From Ryuthela nishihirai (Eukaryota; Arthropoda; Arachnida; Araneae; Heptathelidae), in NCBI GenBank assembly GCA_038380435.1, contig JAWZYU010000005.1:35734001-35798000 (forward strand): a DNA stretch of 64,000 nucleotides. Direction: 5' to 3'. Each line of letters begins with the position of its first letter. Positions within the stretch are counted from its first letter, which is position 1. Below are positions 20,861-33,500 of the stretch, one piece after another. A model generated the notes under the pieces. It was given only the letters and a program-made list of their open reading frames with translations, was not told the origin of the DNA and did not search any database. Made by a program: the position numbers and the translations under genes.

Positions 20861-22226
20861 ACATACACTGCACGACATCGAAATTTCCCCCACTCAGAAG
20901 GACTGAAGGGATAGGGATGAAATGTAGTACACATATAGCAATACATATTGCCATACTATGTTTTAATTTGCAGCCACTTACAGTGGTTGGAAGATGAGAT
21001 AATGCAGCACAATATGACTGCCTCAGTAGGTGGTTGCACCGCCGTGAATGGCAATACAGGCAGCAATATGGCGTGGCATGGAGTCATACAGTCGACGGAT
21101 ATGGTCCTGAGGAATTGCACACCAAGCAGAATTGACTTGCTCCCATAATTCATCAAGATTCCTCACCAGCTGGTGGGAGGATTGCACACGTCGTCCAATG
21201 TGGTCCCACAGATTTTCTATTGGGGATAAATTTGTAGATCGTGCTGGCCATGGCAATACTTGAACATGTTGCAAACATTGTTTAGAGACACTAGTAATGT
21301 GTACACAGGTGTTTTCATGCTGGAAAATGGGCTGCTGCAAGTTTCCCAGGAACGGTAACAAAACGGGCTTGCAGAACAGTGCTAATGTATCGTGCAGCTG
21401 TCAGTGTTATGTCTATCCAATAGCACCCCATACTATTATGCCTGGCTGAAGGGTGGTGTGCCGGTCATGAACAAAAGTTGGATCCGTCCTCTCACCAGGT
21501 TGTCGTCATGCACGAACTCCTCAATCGTCAGCACCCAGACAGAAACGGGATTCATCACTAAACACAACAGTGTTCCGTTCGTGGTCCCAGTTCGCACGAC
21601 TTGAGCACCAAGTCAGACGGAGCACTGCGATGGTTTGCAGTCAATGGCAGTCGATGTAACGGTTGCCTAGAGTTCAGATGGGCCTCATGCAACCTTCGAT
21701 TTACTGTTCGAGTCGTTATGGGGACTTCCATGGCTGCTATCGAATATTGTTATTGCCTGCAGTGATGATGAACTAGCATGTCGAACAACGCGCCTATCAA
21801 GCCATGCTGACATTTATCGAATGGCACCACTCCCTCTGCGATGCACGCTAGAACCTTCATTTCGCCACTGTTGCCAACAGCGTCGAACAGTAAGTGCATC
21901 CCGGTGAACATGGGCAGCGACACGATGTATAGTCCATCCAGCTTCACATAGGCCTATAATTCTTCTTCTTTCAAAAGCATCCAAAGGGTGATAAACCTGC
22001 TGATGGCGCGTACCAGGCATTTTCGGTCTTCGCTGAGCAATTTTCAAGTGGAACCACTTAACTTCAACAGTTCGCACGACTTCCACCTACATAAACACAA
22101 TACTATCCCTGTTCCTTCTTGCACCTTTTACCTCTTGATCTCAACTGCACACACACCTTTCTATTTGCATGTTTGTACGACATATCCTTCTGGATGGGGC
22201 ACTTTCAATTTCGAGCAGTGTATATT
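20861..22226 (-). pseudogene. Decayed Tc1-type transposon
   Basis: The ends ATACACTGC..GA..TCGAAATT and the inverse at about 22192-22223 form imperfect inverted repeats of about 45 bp. On the minus strand, 21814-22086 encodes the helix-turn-helix part (LDAFERRRIIGLCEAGWTIH). 21023-21361 encodes the end of the DDE domain (PARSTNLSPIENLWDHIGRR, then the C-terminal YDSMPRHIAA). In the DDE part the usual PDLSPIE is NLSPIE. Frames are broken between the two parts, so no active transposase is made. The length, about 1.37 kb, is normal for the family. Confidence 0.85.
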
Positions 22227-22377
22227 TATGTACATAGGTAAGTGACTGCGGAGCGAGTTGATCTCAGCCAAAGGTTAATTTAAGCTGCTAAGGTTCTGAC
22301 GTTTCTTGAGGGAATTTTGCCGGATACTTAAATGTTTGAGAGAAAGGTTTCAACACAAAGATCTCATGATCAACTGA

Positions 22378-22766
22378 GTTGGGTTGGGTTGTTTTACCTC
22401 TGAGCGGCACTTTTTTGCACACCGTGGGCTAAATGGCCAGGTCACATGGACCCCGAAGGCTCAGAGAAGGTTGGGGGAGGGGACCCACTGGAACAGTTGT
22501 TGGGAGACAGATGGTAGCCTCTCGTCAAAGCCATTCAGCGTGTTCTTTAACGTGCATAGGGTATGGCTCTCCCGCACACGGGGCCACGGCTTAACGTCCC
22601 ATCCGACGGACGGCGGCCTTTCCAAGCCCATCGGTGTCCCCTACTGACCGTGGGCAGGGCGGGGAATTTTGCGGAGATAAATCTCAACGCTGACACAGCT
22701 GGGACTCGAACCTGGGAACTACAGATTACGAGCCTGGAGCGCTGCCGACTGAGCCACCCCCGCCCC
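22378..22766 (-). mobile_element. SINE-B, full length, with TSD
   Basis: TSD CATGATCAACTGA at 22365-22377 and 22767-22779. Confidence 0.95.
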
Positions 22767-22779
22767 CATGATCAACTGA

Positions 22780-23237
22780 AAGCTAAAATGTCATTCAGAA
22801 GCGAAAATGATCCAAGATTTGTGTCGAGAAAAAGAAAAGTTTTAATCTTTTAGCTTTGTCTCAGGGAAACAGAAAAATCAAACAGAACGCCACGGAAGAA
22901 AATGATCTCTGTCCTAAGTTTCAAGGAATAAATCAATGGCACTATAAAAGGCGATGGAATCTCCAAGAAGGATTTTTTTTTTAATTCTCAAAGTAATATG
23001 AGTGCTTTAATCATCTCGCGAGTTTTTAAATTTTGGATCTTCGTATCGGATTCTTTCTTATCGAGTGTAGAACCAAATGAAATGTGGGGAAAAACAAACT
23101 TGCAACTATTAGAATTGGTAGTTTACGGACTTGGGATTACAAGACTTGCGTACTACAGCTTTAAGTCCATTATTAAAAAAAAAAAGTCACAGACTGAACT
23201 ATACGAATGGTTTAGATAATGAACAAATGGCATTGTT
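22780..23237. other. AT-rich stretch, no gene seen
   Basis: No recognised element. Confidence 0.6.
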
Positions 23238-23249
23238 CTCATAATATCT

Positions 23250-23627
23250 GGGGCGGGGGTGGCTCAGTCGGTAGCGCGCCAGGCTCGTAATCTGTAGTTC
23301 CCAGGTTCGAGTCCCAGCTGGGTCAGCGTTGAGATTTATCTCCGCAAAATTCCCCGCCCTCAGTAGGGGACACCGATGGGCTTGGAAAGGCCGCCGTACG
23401 TCGGATGGGACATTAAGTCGTGGCCCCGTGTGCGGGAGAGCCATACCCTGTGCACGTTAAAGAACACGCTGGATGCCTTGACGGGAGGCTACCATCTGTC
23501 TCCCAACAGCTGTTCCAGTGGGTCCCCTACCCCAACCTTCTCTGAGCCTTCGGGGTCCATGTGACCTGGCCATTTAGCCCATGGTGTGCAAAAAAGTGCC
23601 GCTCAGAGGTAAAACAACCCAACCCAA
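23250..23627 (+). mobile_element. SINE-B, full length, small internal deletion
   Basis: TSD CTCATAATATCT at 23238-23249 and 23628-23639. The GCCCACGGT segment after CCCCGCCCT is deleted. Confidence 0.95.
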
Positions 23628-23639
23628 CTCATAATATCT

Positions 23640-24185
23640 CAAGTTGATTTGTGACATTGAATTAAAGATTAACAATCCCAGAAAACAAATGTCTTTATAT
23701 GCCCATGGATAAACATTTTCTAAGGGAACTGATAAGTTGCAAATGCGAAATAGGTGCTAAAGCTGCAAAAGGCTATTTGAGTGATTACAAACACCCATAG
23801 TCCACAGATAAGTGTCTCCACTTGTCCACCAATTTAGCAGTGGTGGAGCCCCAAGTAATCGGAATCTTAAGAGAGGTAGCTCCTTCCCCCTTTATTTATT
23901 CACCATTCCGTGGACGTGCAGCGAAACTCGCTGCTTCCGCTTTCCCCAGGAGCGCAGATTGTTGCCATAATAACTAACGTTTCTCAACCGTCACACACCC
24001 AGCAAGAACCGTTCATCTCCGTCTATCAACAAAAGCGCAGTATGCTACTGGGGAGGGGAATCGAGTCATCGATCGACGCTCGCCAAGGTCACGTTCAATC
24101 GCTCAACCGCTTTGTGAATGAGTTTCTGAACGCAAACCCTGCATCTTCATTTCTTGCATATTTGCCAGTGAAGTAACTAGATATT
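23640..24185. other. Non-repeat stretch
   Basis: An 88-codon plus ORF (23910-24176) has no recognised domain. The sequence around 23900-24100 is slightly GC-richer than its surroundings. Confidence 0.4.
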
Positions 24186-25670
24186 TTTGAAGTCTTTTGC
24201 TACCTTCGCGAAATTTATTTAGCTCTTTGAAGTCTTTTGCTCACTGTGATAAGTATTTGATTCTTTGCCCCCGTTGAAATATTTTGTTGCGTTTGCAGAG
24301 CCTTTTGAGCCCTTTGCGAAGTCTTTATCGCTCTTTGATTGCTTCCTTTGCAAAGACTTTATCTCTCTTTGAAGTCTTTTGTTTCCTTTACAAAGACTTT
24401 ATCTCTCTTTTAAGTCTTTTGCTTCCTTTACAAGACTTTTTCTCTCTTTGAAGTCTTTTGTTTCCTTTACAAAGACTTTATCTCTCTTTGAAGTCTTTTG
24501 CTTTCTTTACAAAGACTTTATCTCTCTTTGAAGTCTTTTGCTTCCTTTACAAAGACTATATCTCTCTTTGAAGTCTTTTGCTTCCTTTACAAAGACTTTA
24601 TCTCTCTTTGAAGTCTTTTGCTTCCTTTACAAAGACTTTATCTCTCTTTGAAGTCTTTTGCTTCCTTTACAAAGACTTTATCTCTCTTTGAAGTCTTTTG
24701 CTTCCTTTACAAAGACTTTATCTCTCTTTGAAGTCTTTTGCTTCCTTTACAAAGACTTTATCTCTCTTTGAAGTCTTTTGCTTCCTTTAAATAAATAAAC
24801 AAATACCCCCTCAAGCAGCTGCTTGCCACAGAGGTCTGACAGGAGCCTGTCAGTTTATATGCCACAGTAGAAGATCTGAGAGGATGGCAGGACCTCAGCA
24901 GAAAAACAACACGAACATCCATGCCTTACCCGGGGCTCGAACCCAGGTCCCGTAGATCAGTAGCCAAGCGCACAAAGACTTTATGTCTCTTTGAAGTCTT
25001 TTGCTTCCTTTACAAAGACTTTATCTCTCTTTGAAGTCTTTTGCTTCCTTTACAAAGACTTTATCTCTCTTTGAAGTCTTTTGTTTCCTTTACAAAGACT
25101 ATCTCTCTTTGAAGTCTTTTGCTTCCTTTACAAAGACTTTATCTCTCTTTGAAGTCTTTTGCTTCCTTTACAAAGACTTTATCTCTCTTTGAAGTCTTTT
25201 GCTTTCTTTACAAAGACTTTATTTTCTTTGAAGTCTTTTTCTTCCTTTACACGGAATTTATCTCTCTCCTTGAAGTAATTTGCGAAGACTTCTATGAAGT
25301 CTTTTTCTCCCTTTGTGAAGTATTTTGCGTTTTTTGACGCCTTTGCGAAGTATTTTGTCCCATCTAAAGTCTTTTTCTCTTTTTTGCGAAACCTTTTAGT
25401 CTCTTTGAAGTATATTTCTTTCTTCGAAGCCTTTTACAGCCTTTGCGAAAGCTTCTGGACCGTTGAAATCTTTTGGTGCCTTTGGAGTCTTCGCGAAGTC
25501 TTTTTCTCTCTTTAAAGTCTCCCGCTCCCTTTGCAAAGTCATTTTCTCTCTTTGAAGTCTTTTTCTCCGTTTGAGAAGTCGCATGAGTTCTTTACAGTCT
25601 TCAACTCCTTTTGCGAAGTTTTTTGAACCCTTTAAAATCTTCAACTCCTATTGCGAAGTTTTCCATGATA
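24186..25670 (+). repeat. 40-bp minisatellite, interrupted by a SINE
   Basis: The core unit of exactly 40 bp contains TCTCTCTTTGAAGTCTTTTG followed by CTTCCTTTACAAAGACTTTA. Units in 24360-25200 are almost identical and the outer ones become more GC-varied and degenerate. A SINE-A splits it at 24789-24972. Short ORFs through it are repeats of the same 13 codons and not genes. Confidence 0.95.
24789..24972 (-). mobile_element. SINE-A inside the 40-bp array
   Basis: Minus copy whose head stops at AGCCAAGCGC; the array resumes at once with CACAAAGACTTTA. Units on both sides are alike, so the SINE came after most amplification. Confidence 0.9.
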
Positions 25671-26268
25671 AAATTTTTGATAACGAAGTTGCATTTAAAT
25701 AATAGAAATTATTATTGGAAGCATGTAAATTATCCTATTTTGTCGAAGGTAAACATTCCTGTTTAAATTTTTAATTCACTTGCTAAGAAACAACTTTTTT
25801 TAATTATTTAAAAATTAGCCTAACAAAACAAAAACGTTGCCTAAAATTCCAATTTTTTCGTAACAAATACAATTAGTAAAAACGATAGTAGATATGATTA
25901 AGCGTGTTTTAAAAAGGCAAGTCCAATTGTCTGAAAGAAATAGAAATGGCGTCTTTCGAAGATTCTTGCCTCCCCCCCCCCACCCCATCCACAGAGAAAA
26001 TCTGCTGACTCATATTTAACATATAGGCCGTTACGTTCTCCCCTTTCTAAATTTCTCTCCCCATTTTCGAGGGAGAAACTAGGCTAACTTTGTCACTCAA
26101 CCATGTCACAGTTTTTCATTTGAGCAGATAAATTACAGAAAATAAAATTTCGCATTACAAAAAATGAAATTTTGAGCAGATAATAATGATACTCAGGTTT
26201 CTTAATCAAGTAGAGTAACTCTCGGTTATTCACTATTCGAACATCCGGAATTCTCATGCAACCGGTCG
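25671..26268. other. AT-rich stretch, no gene seen
   Basis: A C-run at 25972-25982; otherwise nothing recognised. Confidence 0.55.
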
Positions 26269-26628
26269 CCAGGCTCGTAATCTGTAGTTCCCAGGTTCGA
26301 GTCACAGTTGGGTCAGCGTTGAGATTTATCTCCGCAAAACTCCCAGTCCTGCCCACGGTCAGTAGGGGACACCGATGGGCTTGGAAAGGCCGCCGTCCGT
26401 CGGATGGGACGTTAAGCCGTGGCCCCGTGTGCGGGAGAGCCATACCCTGTGCATGTTAAAGAACACGCTGGATGGCCTTGACGGGAGGCTACCATCTGTC
26501 TCCCAACAGCTGTTCCAGTGTGTCCCCTCCCCCAACCTTCTCTGAGCCTTCGGGGTTCATGTGACCTGGCCATTTAGCCCATGGTGTGCAAACAAGTGCG
26601 GCTCAGAGGTAAAACAACCCAACAACAA
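26269..26628 (+). mobile_element. SINE-B, 5'-truncated
   Basis: Starts within the head at CGCCAGGCTCGTAATC; the A box is absent. Tail CCCAACAACAACC. TSD not resolved. Confidence 0.9.
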
Positions 26629-26956
26629 CCGAATGACGCATCTTTTTCCTGATGCCATCGTCTTTCAAATATTGTTACATCCACCATATGACATGTTAGT
26701 TCCATTATGACCATTAAAATAACAGCTAGTTGAATTTTATGATGTTGTTATTCTGCTTATCGGAAATCTCACACCCCTCAATTTGGAATGCTGTCGAAGA
26801 AGAATACCACGCAACGAATACTAAAAATACGTACAAAAAACAATTATATTTTAGATGTTTCCATTTGCATTAAGGCATTATAATTCATTTTTTTTTATCA
26901 TTGTTTTCAACTGCATTTTTATTTCAAATGAGGTCGAATACAAGATTTTATCTACT
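26629..26956. other. AT-rich stretch, no gene seen
   Basis: No recognised element. Confidence 0.55.
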
Positions 26957-27160
26957 GTAGCCGAGTGGTTAGCACGCTTGCTACTGATCTAAGGAACCTG
27001 GGTTCGAGCCCCGGATTAGGCATGGATGTGTGTGTCGTTTTTCTGCTGAGGTCCTGCCATCCTCTCAGATCTCCTACTGTGGCATATAAACTGACAGGCT
27101 CCTGTCAGACCTCTGTGGCAAGCAGCTGCTTGAGGGGGTATTTATTTATTTTTATTTTTT
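26957..27160 (+). mobile_element. SINE-A, near full length
   Basis: Begins TAGCCGAGTGG with a one-base deletion in CGCTTGCTACTG. Belongs to the ATTAGGCATGG subfamily. Confidence 0.92.
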
Positions 27161-28834
27161 ATTTGATCTCTGTAAAATATTTCTCATGCAACCGGCAGAT
27201 TTATCCACCGACAACTCCCATTCCCCATGAATGCTGGATAACCGGCAGTTTACTATATTGGTGATATTTTTTTTTAAACTGGCAATACAAATAATATTTT
27301 TTGTGGAACACGTAATAGAGATAATTAAATCTCTTTTGTAGATATTGGACAAAGTTAATTTTGGTAATAGTTATTGCAGAAGATTAATTTTTTTCCTAAA
27401 ATAATCGTTATCATTTTGAAAAAAAAATAACAAGGATAATTTTTTCAAATAAATTTAAGACATAGTTTTTGTTATATGAGTTAATAGGGAATAACTGTGT
27501 TTTTTTCTTAAATTTGTTCAAAAATTAAATTAATAGGAAAAGTTGTTCGCTTTCTTCAACGGTATAAATTAAACTTTTCATTAAATAGTAAAGAAAATAC
27601 GAAAATAAACTTTTGATAATTAAATCCGATAGATAACGTTTTTTCCGTAAACAGATTTACTCTACCAATCTAGATAATCTAATGTTTTCTGGTTGTTTAT
27701 ATATATATTAAATAAACATTATGTTGAGAATAAAAATAATTGAAAATATTTGTTTCTCTTACAGGATAATATCAGTTAATCAGTAAGATTTAATTTTTCT
27801 CAGACAGACGGTAAATACAATTAAGTTTTTAACTAAATTATAAATGCAAGTTTTCGCTAAACCAAAAGTAGAATTAAAAAAGTTTTCTTTAATTATCAAC
27901 GTAATTAAAATTTTAAACATATCAGTAATGTCTAACTGTAAAGTGTTAAATGAGCAACATTGTATTCCTATCTTTCCACTTCATTAAGTTCCTTAGCTTA
28001 ATTGACTTAACAGAGCAGTTCAAATTACAATTTATTTCCTCAGTGCATTCTCATAATTTCCTCAGTACCTTGATTTCCTCAATCGAATTTCCAATGAATA
28101 GCGTCAAACACCTCGGTAACCCCACAGCCGGAAATTATTCAACGTTATTGCAGAAGCAGAGGCGCCCTCTACTACTTCCACCCTGCCCTCTCCATGAACC
28201 CCTCGACGAGTTGCTTTTACAAAAGAAAAGGCAGACTAGAAAGAGGATGGAGACAAGGAAGGGGAAGAGCAATGCCAGATGGGGGGAAGTGATTGAGCAT
28301 CGTGCCGCTACCCTGCCAGTCCGCTGATACGGTGTGGAAGTGGACCCAAGAGACAGATTCCATTGGCAAGAGGTGGGGAAAAAGTGTGTGTGTGTGTGGA
28401 GGCGGGTAAAGTCTGTTCCTGGGGAGCGGCAGGAATTATGGATGTAATTCATAAATCGCCCTCCCCCCATTCCAAGAAGAAACAATAAAAATGGAGAGGC
28501 GAAGGAGAAATTTTCAGTCACATTACACACCGCTTTCCAATCGGGTTGAAATGCTTTTCTGCCCTTTTGAAACTGTAGACGCTCTAACAGGTGGAGTCTG
28601 TTGAGAACCGCTCCTAAATGTCATCAGATGAAGTTCGTTTCTCCGAAGCATTAGACTGGAAATGGGAAAAAAATCAGTAATAGATCGCGGGATTACTTAT
28701 TTATTTCAATGTGAAACGATGGCTCGGAATTCTGTCTGCGAAGGAGTTTTATTCAGATCACGAGTATAATAAATAATATAATGGGAAAATGAAATGGCCG
28801 CTGTCAAATTCAAAGTTTTCTTTTAAAATGGTAC
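27161..28834. other. Long AT-rich stretch, no gene seen
   Basis: Repeat-poor. A short GT microsatellite lies at about 28384-28399 and the part 28100-28540 is less AT-rich, but no domain-bearing ORF was found. Confidence 0.5.
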
Positions 28835-28846
28835 GCATGTCGCACA

Positions 28847-29232
28847 AGGTTGGGTTGTTTTACCTCTGAGCGGCACTTTTTTGCACACCATGGGCTAAAT
28901 GGCCAGGTCACATGGACCCCGAAGGCTCAGAGAAGGTTGGGGGAGGGGACCCACTGGAACAGCTGTTGGGAGACAGATGGTAGCCTCCCGTCAAGGCCAT
29001 CCAGCGTGTTCTTTAACGTGCACAGGGTATGGCTCTCCCGCTCACGGGGCCACGGCTTAACGTCCCATCCGACAGACGGCAGCCTTTCCAAGCCCATCGG
29101 TGTCCCATACTGACCGTGGGCAGGGCGGGGAATTTTGCGGAGATAAATCTCAACGCTGACCCAACTGGGACTCGAACCTGGGAACTACAGATTACGAGCC
29201 TGGCGCGCTACCGACTGAGCCACCCCCGCCCC
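28847..29232 (-). mobile_element. SINE-B, full length, with TSD
   Basis: TSD GCATGTCGCACA at 28835-28846 and 29233-29244. Confidence 0.95.
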
Positions 29233-29317
29233 GCATGTCGCACATGCCGTATTAATATTCTGTAATATGGAGGTTACTAACAAGTTTATAAGGGATGAAG
29301 AAAGAATCGAATTACTT

Positions 29318-29452
29318 TACTGATGAGCAGCAATTGTTTTGCACACAATGTACTAAATGGTTAGGTCACAAGGACCCAAAAACTCAGGGTCAGGCAGTCA
29401 TTGGACAGCTCTTAGGAGGGCAGAGAGAAATTCCCATCAAGGCCATCCAGAC
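29318..29452 (-). mobile_element. Old SINE-B 3' fragment
   Basis: Aligns from GCAGCAATTGTTTTGCACAC through CATCAAGGCCATCCAG with many changes. Confidence 0.7.
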
Positions 29453-29490
29453 TGAGAGAAAGAGTTCCACCACTCCGGATTTTGCTTTTG

Positions 29491-29649
29491 CGGAATGGAT
29501 GTAATCTGTGTTTTACACAGATTACATGTAATTGTCCTTATGATTGCGGAATGGATGTAATCTGTGTTTTACACAGATTACATGTAATTGTCCTTATGAT
29601 TGCGGAATGGATGTAATCTGTGTTTTACACAGATTACATCCATTCCGCA
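29491..29649. repeat. 56-bp tandem repeat ending in a perfect hairpin
   Basis: Units begin CGGAATGGATGTAATCTGTG at 29491, 29547 and 29603. Each contains an inner inverted repeat around TTTTA. The last unit has a different 3' part that completes a perfect palindrome, 29601-29622 with 29628-29649, loop of 5 nt. Confidence 0.93.
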
Positions 29650-29832
29650 AATCCTTTTATTTAGATGAAATCTGTGTGTACAGTTCTTTTTGTGGATTAG
29701 CCAAATTTGATCTCTATTTTTTTTCTCTAAACTAGCCAAGACCTGAGAAGTGACAAAGATTTCCAAACAATAAGCAATCTTACTTTAAAAACTTTTAATT
29801 TTTTTAAATAACAGTGCGATGTTCTTGAATCA

Positions 29833-29860
29833 GTGGCGTACCCAGAAATATCCACTGGAG
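29833..29860 (+). mobile_element. Possible hAT-type element end
   Basis: CAGTGGCGTACCCAG resembles a common hAT terminal motif, but no matching inverted end or 8-bp duplication was found. A similar TGGCGTAGCCA occurs at about 2084. The rest of 29650-30150 holds nothing recognised. Confidence 0.3.
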
Positions 29861-30152
29861 TGGGAGTTGGCATATTTAAGTCTAAATGAGGGTGATGGGA
29901 GGAAGTTGACATTTGAGTCTCTGATTTTTGAAAATCCATAAAAAATATACGTTATTGAAGCCCTCAGGGGAATGTTATAACCCTCTTGAATATGCAAATG
30001 TTTAGGATTGTAGTAATTCAAATTATATACCGAAAGCACAATTTATTATACACACCGCACTCATCCACAAACCTGTCCTACACCACTACAATAATCCCTT
30101 GCGGGCTATAAATAGGTCAGGTTACCTGCTGTATAGTATACTTGCGACTGTT

Positions 30153-30284
30153 ATGATGGATAAACACGGCGACTTGACAGAGTTCGACGTGGGCAGATAG
30201 TCGGTGCGAGGAGGATGGAGTGTTCCATATCACAACTGCAGAAAGTTTGGGATTTCTGCATGAGAACCGTCGCACGTGTGTACC
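30153..30284 (+). pseudogene. Tc1-type transposase N-terminus, part 1
   Basis: ATG at 30153 or 30156 opens a frame with LTEFDVGR, then a stop, then IVGARRMECSISQLQKVWDF and RTVARVY. This is the usual start and helix-turn-helix of a Tc1-like transposase. The frame continues after the R1-clade insertion at 36933 with QDYI. At least one stop codon lies inside, so it was already dead or has died since. Confidence 0.7.
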
Positions 30285-30301
30285 TCTGGTTAATACGGGG
30301 T

Positions 30302-30331
30302 GGGGAGTGGGTCCCGAAGGACCCACTCCCC
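30302..30331 (-). other. 3'-terminal hairpin of the R1-clade LINE
   Basis: A perfect 13-bp stem (30302-30314 with 30319-30331) is closed on the RNA strand by C-UUCG-G, an exceptionally stable tetraloop. It lies 17 nt before the 3' end of the element. It may be what the element's own reverse transcriptase recognises. Confidence 0.85.
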
Positions 30332-30523
30332 ATGGGGAAAGCACGTGCTCCGTCTCACGACACTACACGTGCATAGCAACTAGAGGCTTGGAAATAGAAG
30401 ATGAAGTTTGTCTCAGAGGAGACCAGTCAGGACATGGAGTATGGGTGGCGTTAAAGGGGGTGCTGAGTGCAGCCCGGGGAGAAGGTAGGAAAATAAGTCA
30501 AAGAGAGAAAGCAGCCACGGAAC

Positions 30524-33500
30524 TCAAAGGAGAGAGTCCCGAAGCCGGCAGACAAGCCAGCCTATGTCCCTCAAGTGTGCCCTGACACGGGCACTCTCGA
30601 TGGACACCGAGACCAGTTCGCCTGCTACCTCATTGATCGCTTGGGAGTCCCTGAGTTCGTTAGCGAACCCTTCAGTAATCGGACATCTGAGGATATAGTG
30701 CCCGACATCTGCATCTGGAGCCCCACAGCCGCAGTAACTGTGGGCAGAGATTTTGAAACGCTCCAGGTATTTGGGGAAGCTCCCGTGTCCTGTTAGGACC
30801 TGCGTCAAATAGTGGTCAGAGGATCTCAGGGATAGACTGACCCTTTTCAAGAATGTCTTTGTTTGAAGACCATTCTCAGTCGTATCCCAGAGCCTCTGCC
30901 ACTCCTGAATGGTACCTTGGCCAATTATAGACTTCAGGGTAGTTTTTAAAGTCTTTACCGCTATCACAGGTTGAGTGTTATTACCTGCGGAACGGGCCAG
31001 TTGGTCGGCCCGCTCGTTTCCTTCATGTCCTACGTGTGCCTTAATCCAGGAGAAAGATACCCTGGGCATGCTCTGACTGCCCAGGATGCACTTGATCTCA
31101 TTCACTATTTGATGCCTGTTGGTTGCATCTTCAAGTGCATGCAGAGCTGCTTGGCTGTCTGTGTACAGCCTTATGTCGTTGTTCAGACCACCGTCATTGA
31201 GGGCCCAGTTAAGGGCCTCTCTGATAGCGAGCAGCTCTGCTTGGAAGGCCGAGCCATTATTTGAAACCTTCCTCTGAAAATCATACACTTTGGCCCCTTG
31301 ATTGAAGACAGTGAAGGCTAAGCCCACACCCTCCTCGCTCTTGGAACCGTCGGTGTATATTTCAGTATCTGTACCTGATGGTAACTCCGTGGACCAGGGC
31401 ACACATAGTCTCTTTGTGGGATGCAGATCCCACTTAGCGGTATTTACCTCATAATCCTCAGGGTCATATTGGACTCCGAGGAATGTTGCCTTTTCCTTAG
31501 CCTGCAGGACTCTGAATATGGTCGCTTCTTTACCGACCGTCAAAAATAGCGGAGGGATCCCTGCGAGTACCAGAAGGGCATCCGTAGATGTCGTCCTGTA
31601 TGCTCTGGTAATTCGCAGTAAAGCTGGTCGTTGGGCTGCAAGCAGCTTTCTACACATTATGGAGTGGTCCGTCGGGCGCCACCAGGCACCCGCACCATAT
31701 GTTAGGATCCTCTCCGTTCCCCTAAGATAAATTTCTTTGAGGACCTTGCTTCTGAGTCCCCATGAGACGCGAGCCATACGCCCCAGCTTACACATAACAT
31801 TTGTGCATTTAGCTTTTAGATCCTGCAGGTGTGGGATCCAGCTCATCCTCTCATCCAGAGTGATCCCTAGGTACTTTAATGTTGTCGCGTGGCGGATATT
31901 TTCGCCTTTTAGTTTGAAAATAGGATATCTCTTCTTGAGGACACCCTCCTTAGCAATAGTCATTGATGTAGTCTTTGCAACGCTGAACCCAAGCTTATTG
32001 CGCAGACACCATCCTTCCAATATTTTAATTGCTGCGTTGCCAGCATCCTCCAGCTTAGCTCTGGAGGACGCTGTTATGGCAAGCAGCAAGTCATCTGCGT
32101 ACGCCTGGAGCCAGACTCCCTCGGGCAAAGTCAACTCCAGAACAGAATCAGCGACTAAGTTCCAGAGGAACGGTCCGCTGCACGACCCTTGTGGGCAGCC
32201 TCTTTCCAAGTTTCTTGAGGCAGTCCCGCTAGCATGTGAGTAGGTGACCACCCTCTCGCTGAGGTAATTGGCCACTAGAGTGAAAATGTTCCTGGGACAG
32301 GAACTTTCCTTCAATTTATTCAAGATTGCAGGCCACCAGACGTTGTCGAACGCGCCTGTCACATCCAAGGCAATGAGAGAGGTGTGCAACTTGTGCATTT
32401 TATTTATCTGAACAATGTCCACCACCTGTTTGATAGCGGCGGTGGTGGACTGGTCTGTTCTGAACCCAAATTGCTTGGGATTCAAGAAACCGTTCTTATG
32501 ACAGTGGTAGTACATCCTGTTTGTCAGGAGTTTATCTAGCACTTTTCCCAACACCGGCAGCAGACATATCGGTCTGTAGGATCTTGCATCTGCCGGATCC
32601 CTACCTGCCTTGTTGAAGAGGACAAGGTCCGCCTGTTTCCAGGCGGTTGGGAAGGCTCCCAGATTCAAGCACTTGTTGAAGAGCTGGGTGAACAGGCTTT
32701 TATGTTCGTTAAACACCTGAGAAACGATCTCCACTGTCAGACCATCGTTACCCGGGGCTTTGCCCTGGGCCATTTCCCTGATTACCTCTCTCACCTCCTC
32801 TTCTGTAAACGGGACGTCATCCGGCGTATCCGGTGGAGTCCTACAATTTTCCCTAAGGAGTTGATGTTCTGCATCATCAGAGCTCCTGTCATCTTTAGGG
32901 AATAAGTTATCTAATAGTACCTGGATGGTCTCGCCAAAGGAAGTGGTCTTGGATCCATCTTCCTTGCGAACGTAAGCAATTTCCAGGGGTTTAAAATCTT
33001 TATCCGTAGCTAGCCTATACTGTAACGTGAAAGGGTTCTGTGCAGAGACCTCGCTGCAGAACTTCTGCCAGGAAGTCAGCTGCGCCTCTCGTATGGCGAG
33101 CTTATACTTTGCTTGTTCCTTCCTGTACAGTTCCTCTCTGGCACTTCTCTCCACATTGCGGCACCTTTGATATCTCCGTCTGAGAGCTCTTACTCTTTTC
33201 CTTCTAATTGTGAGCTCAGGTGTCCACCAAGGCACTGATTTATTGCCCGCTCTGGGTCGCCCTTTAAACCCGAAGGTCATCTCACATCCAGTACATAAAC
33301 ATTCAGTCAGTTCTCCCAAGATGTTATCTAGAGAACTGCTATCTCCTATGTCACTGATGCGCTGGCCGATCTTCGCCAGTTCCGGTGACACACAGCGCAT
33401 GAGCTTGCACCAAACAGGAGCTTTGCCCACCGCAAACCGTCGTGCATGTTGTGGCGGAGATGATGTTCCGCCCACCTGGAACATGATGTAATTATGGTCG

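Noticed and set aside
22384..22647. Recurrent 80-100 aa ORFs in every SINE-B copy (both strands)
   Set aside because: They follow the SINE sequence exactly, begin and end at different places in each copy and are disrupted in old copies.
24360..25200. CRISPR-like direct repeats
   Set aside because: Contiguous tandem units without unique spacers in a eukaryotic sequence; the same holds for the arrays at 46.9, 55.3 and 60.1 kb.
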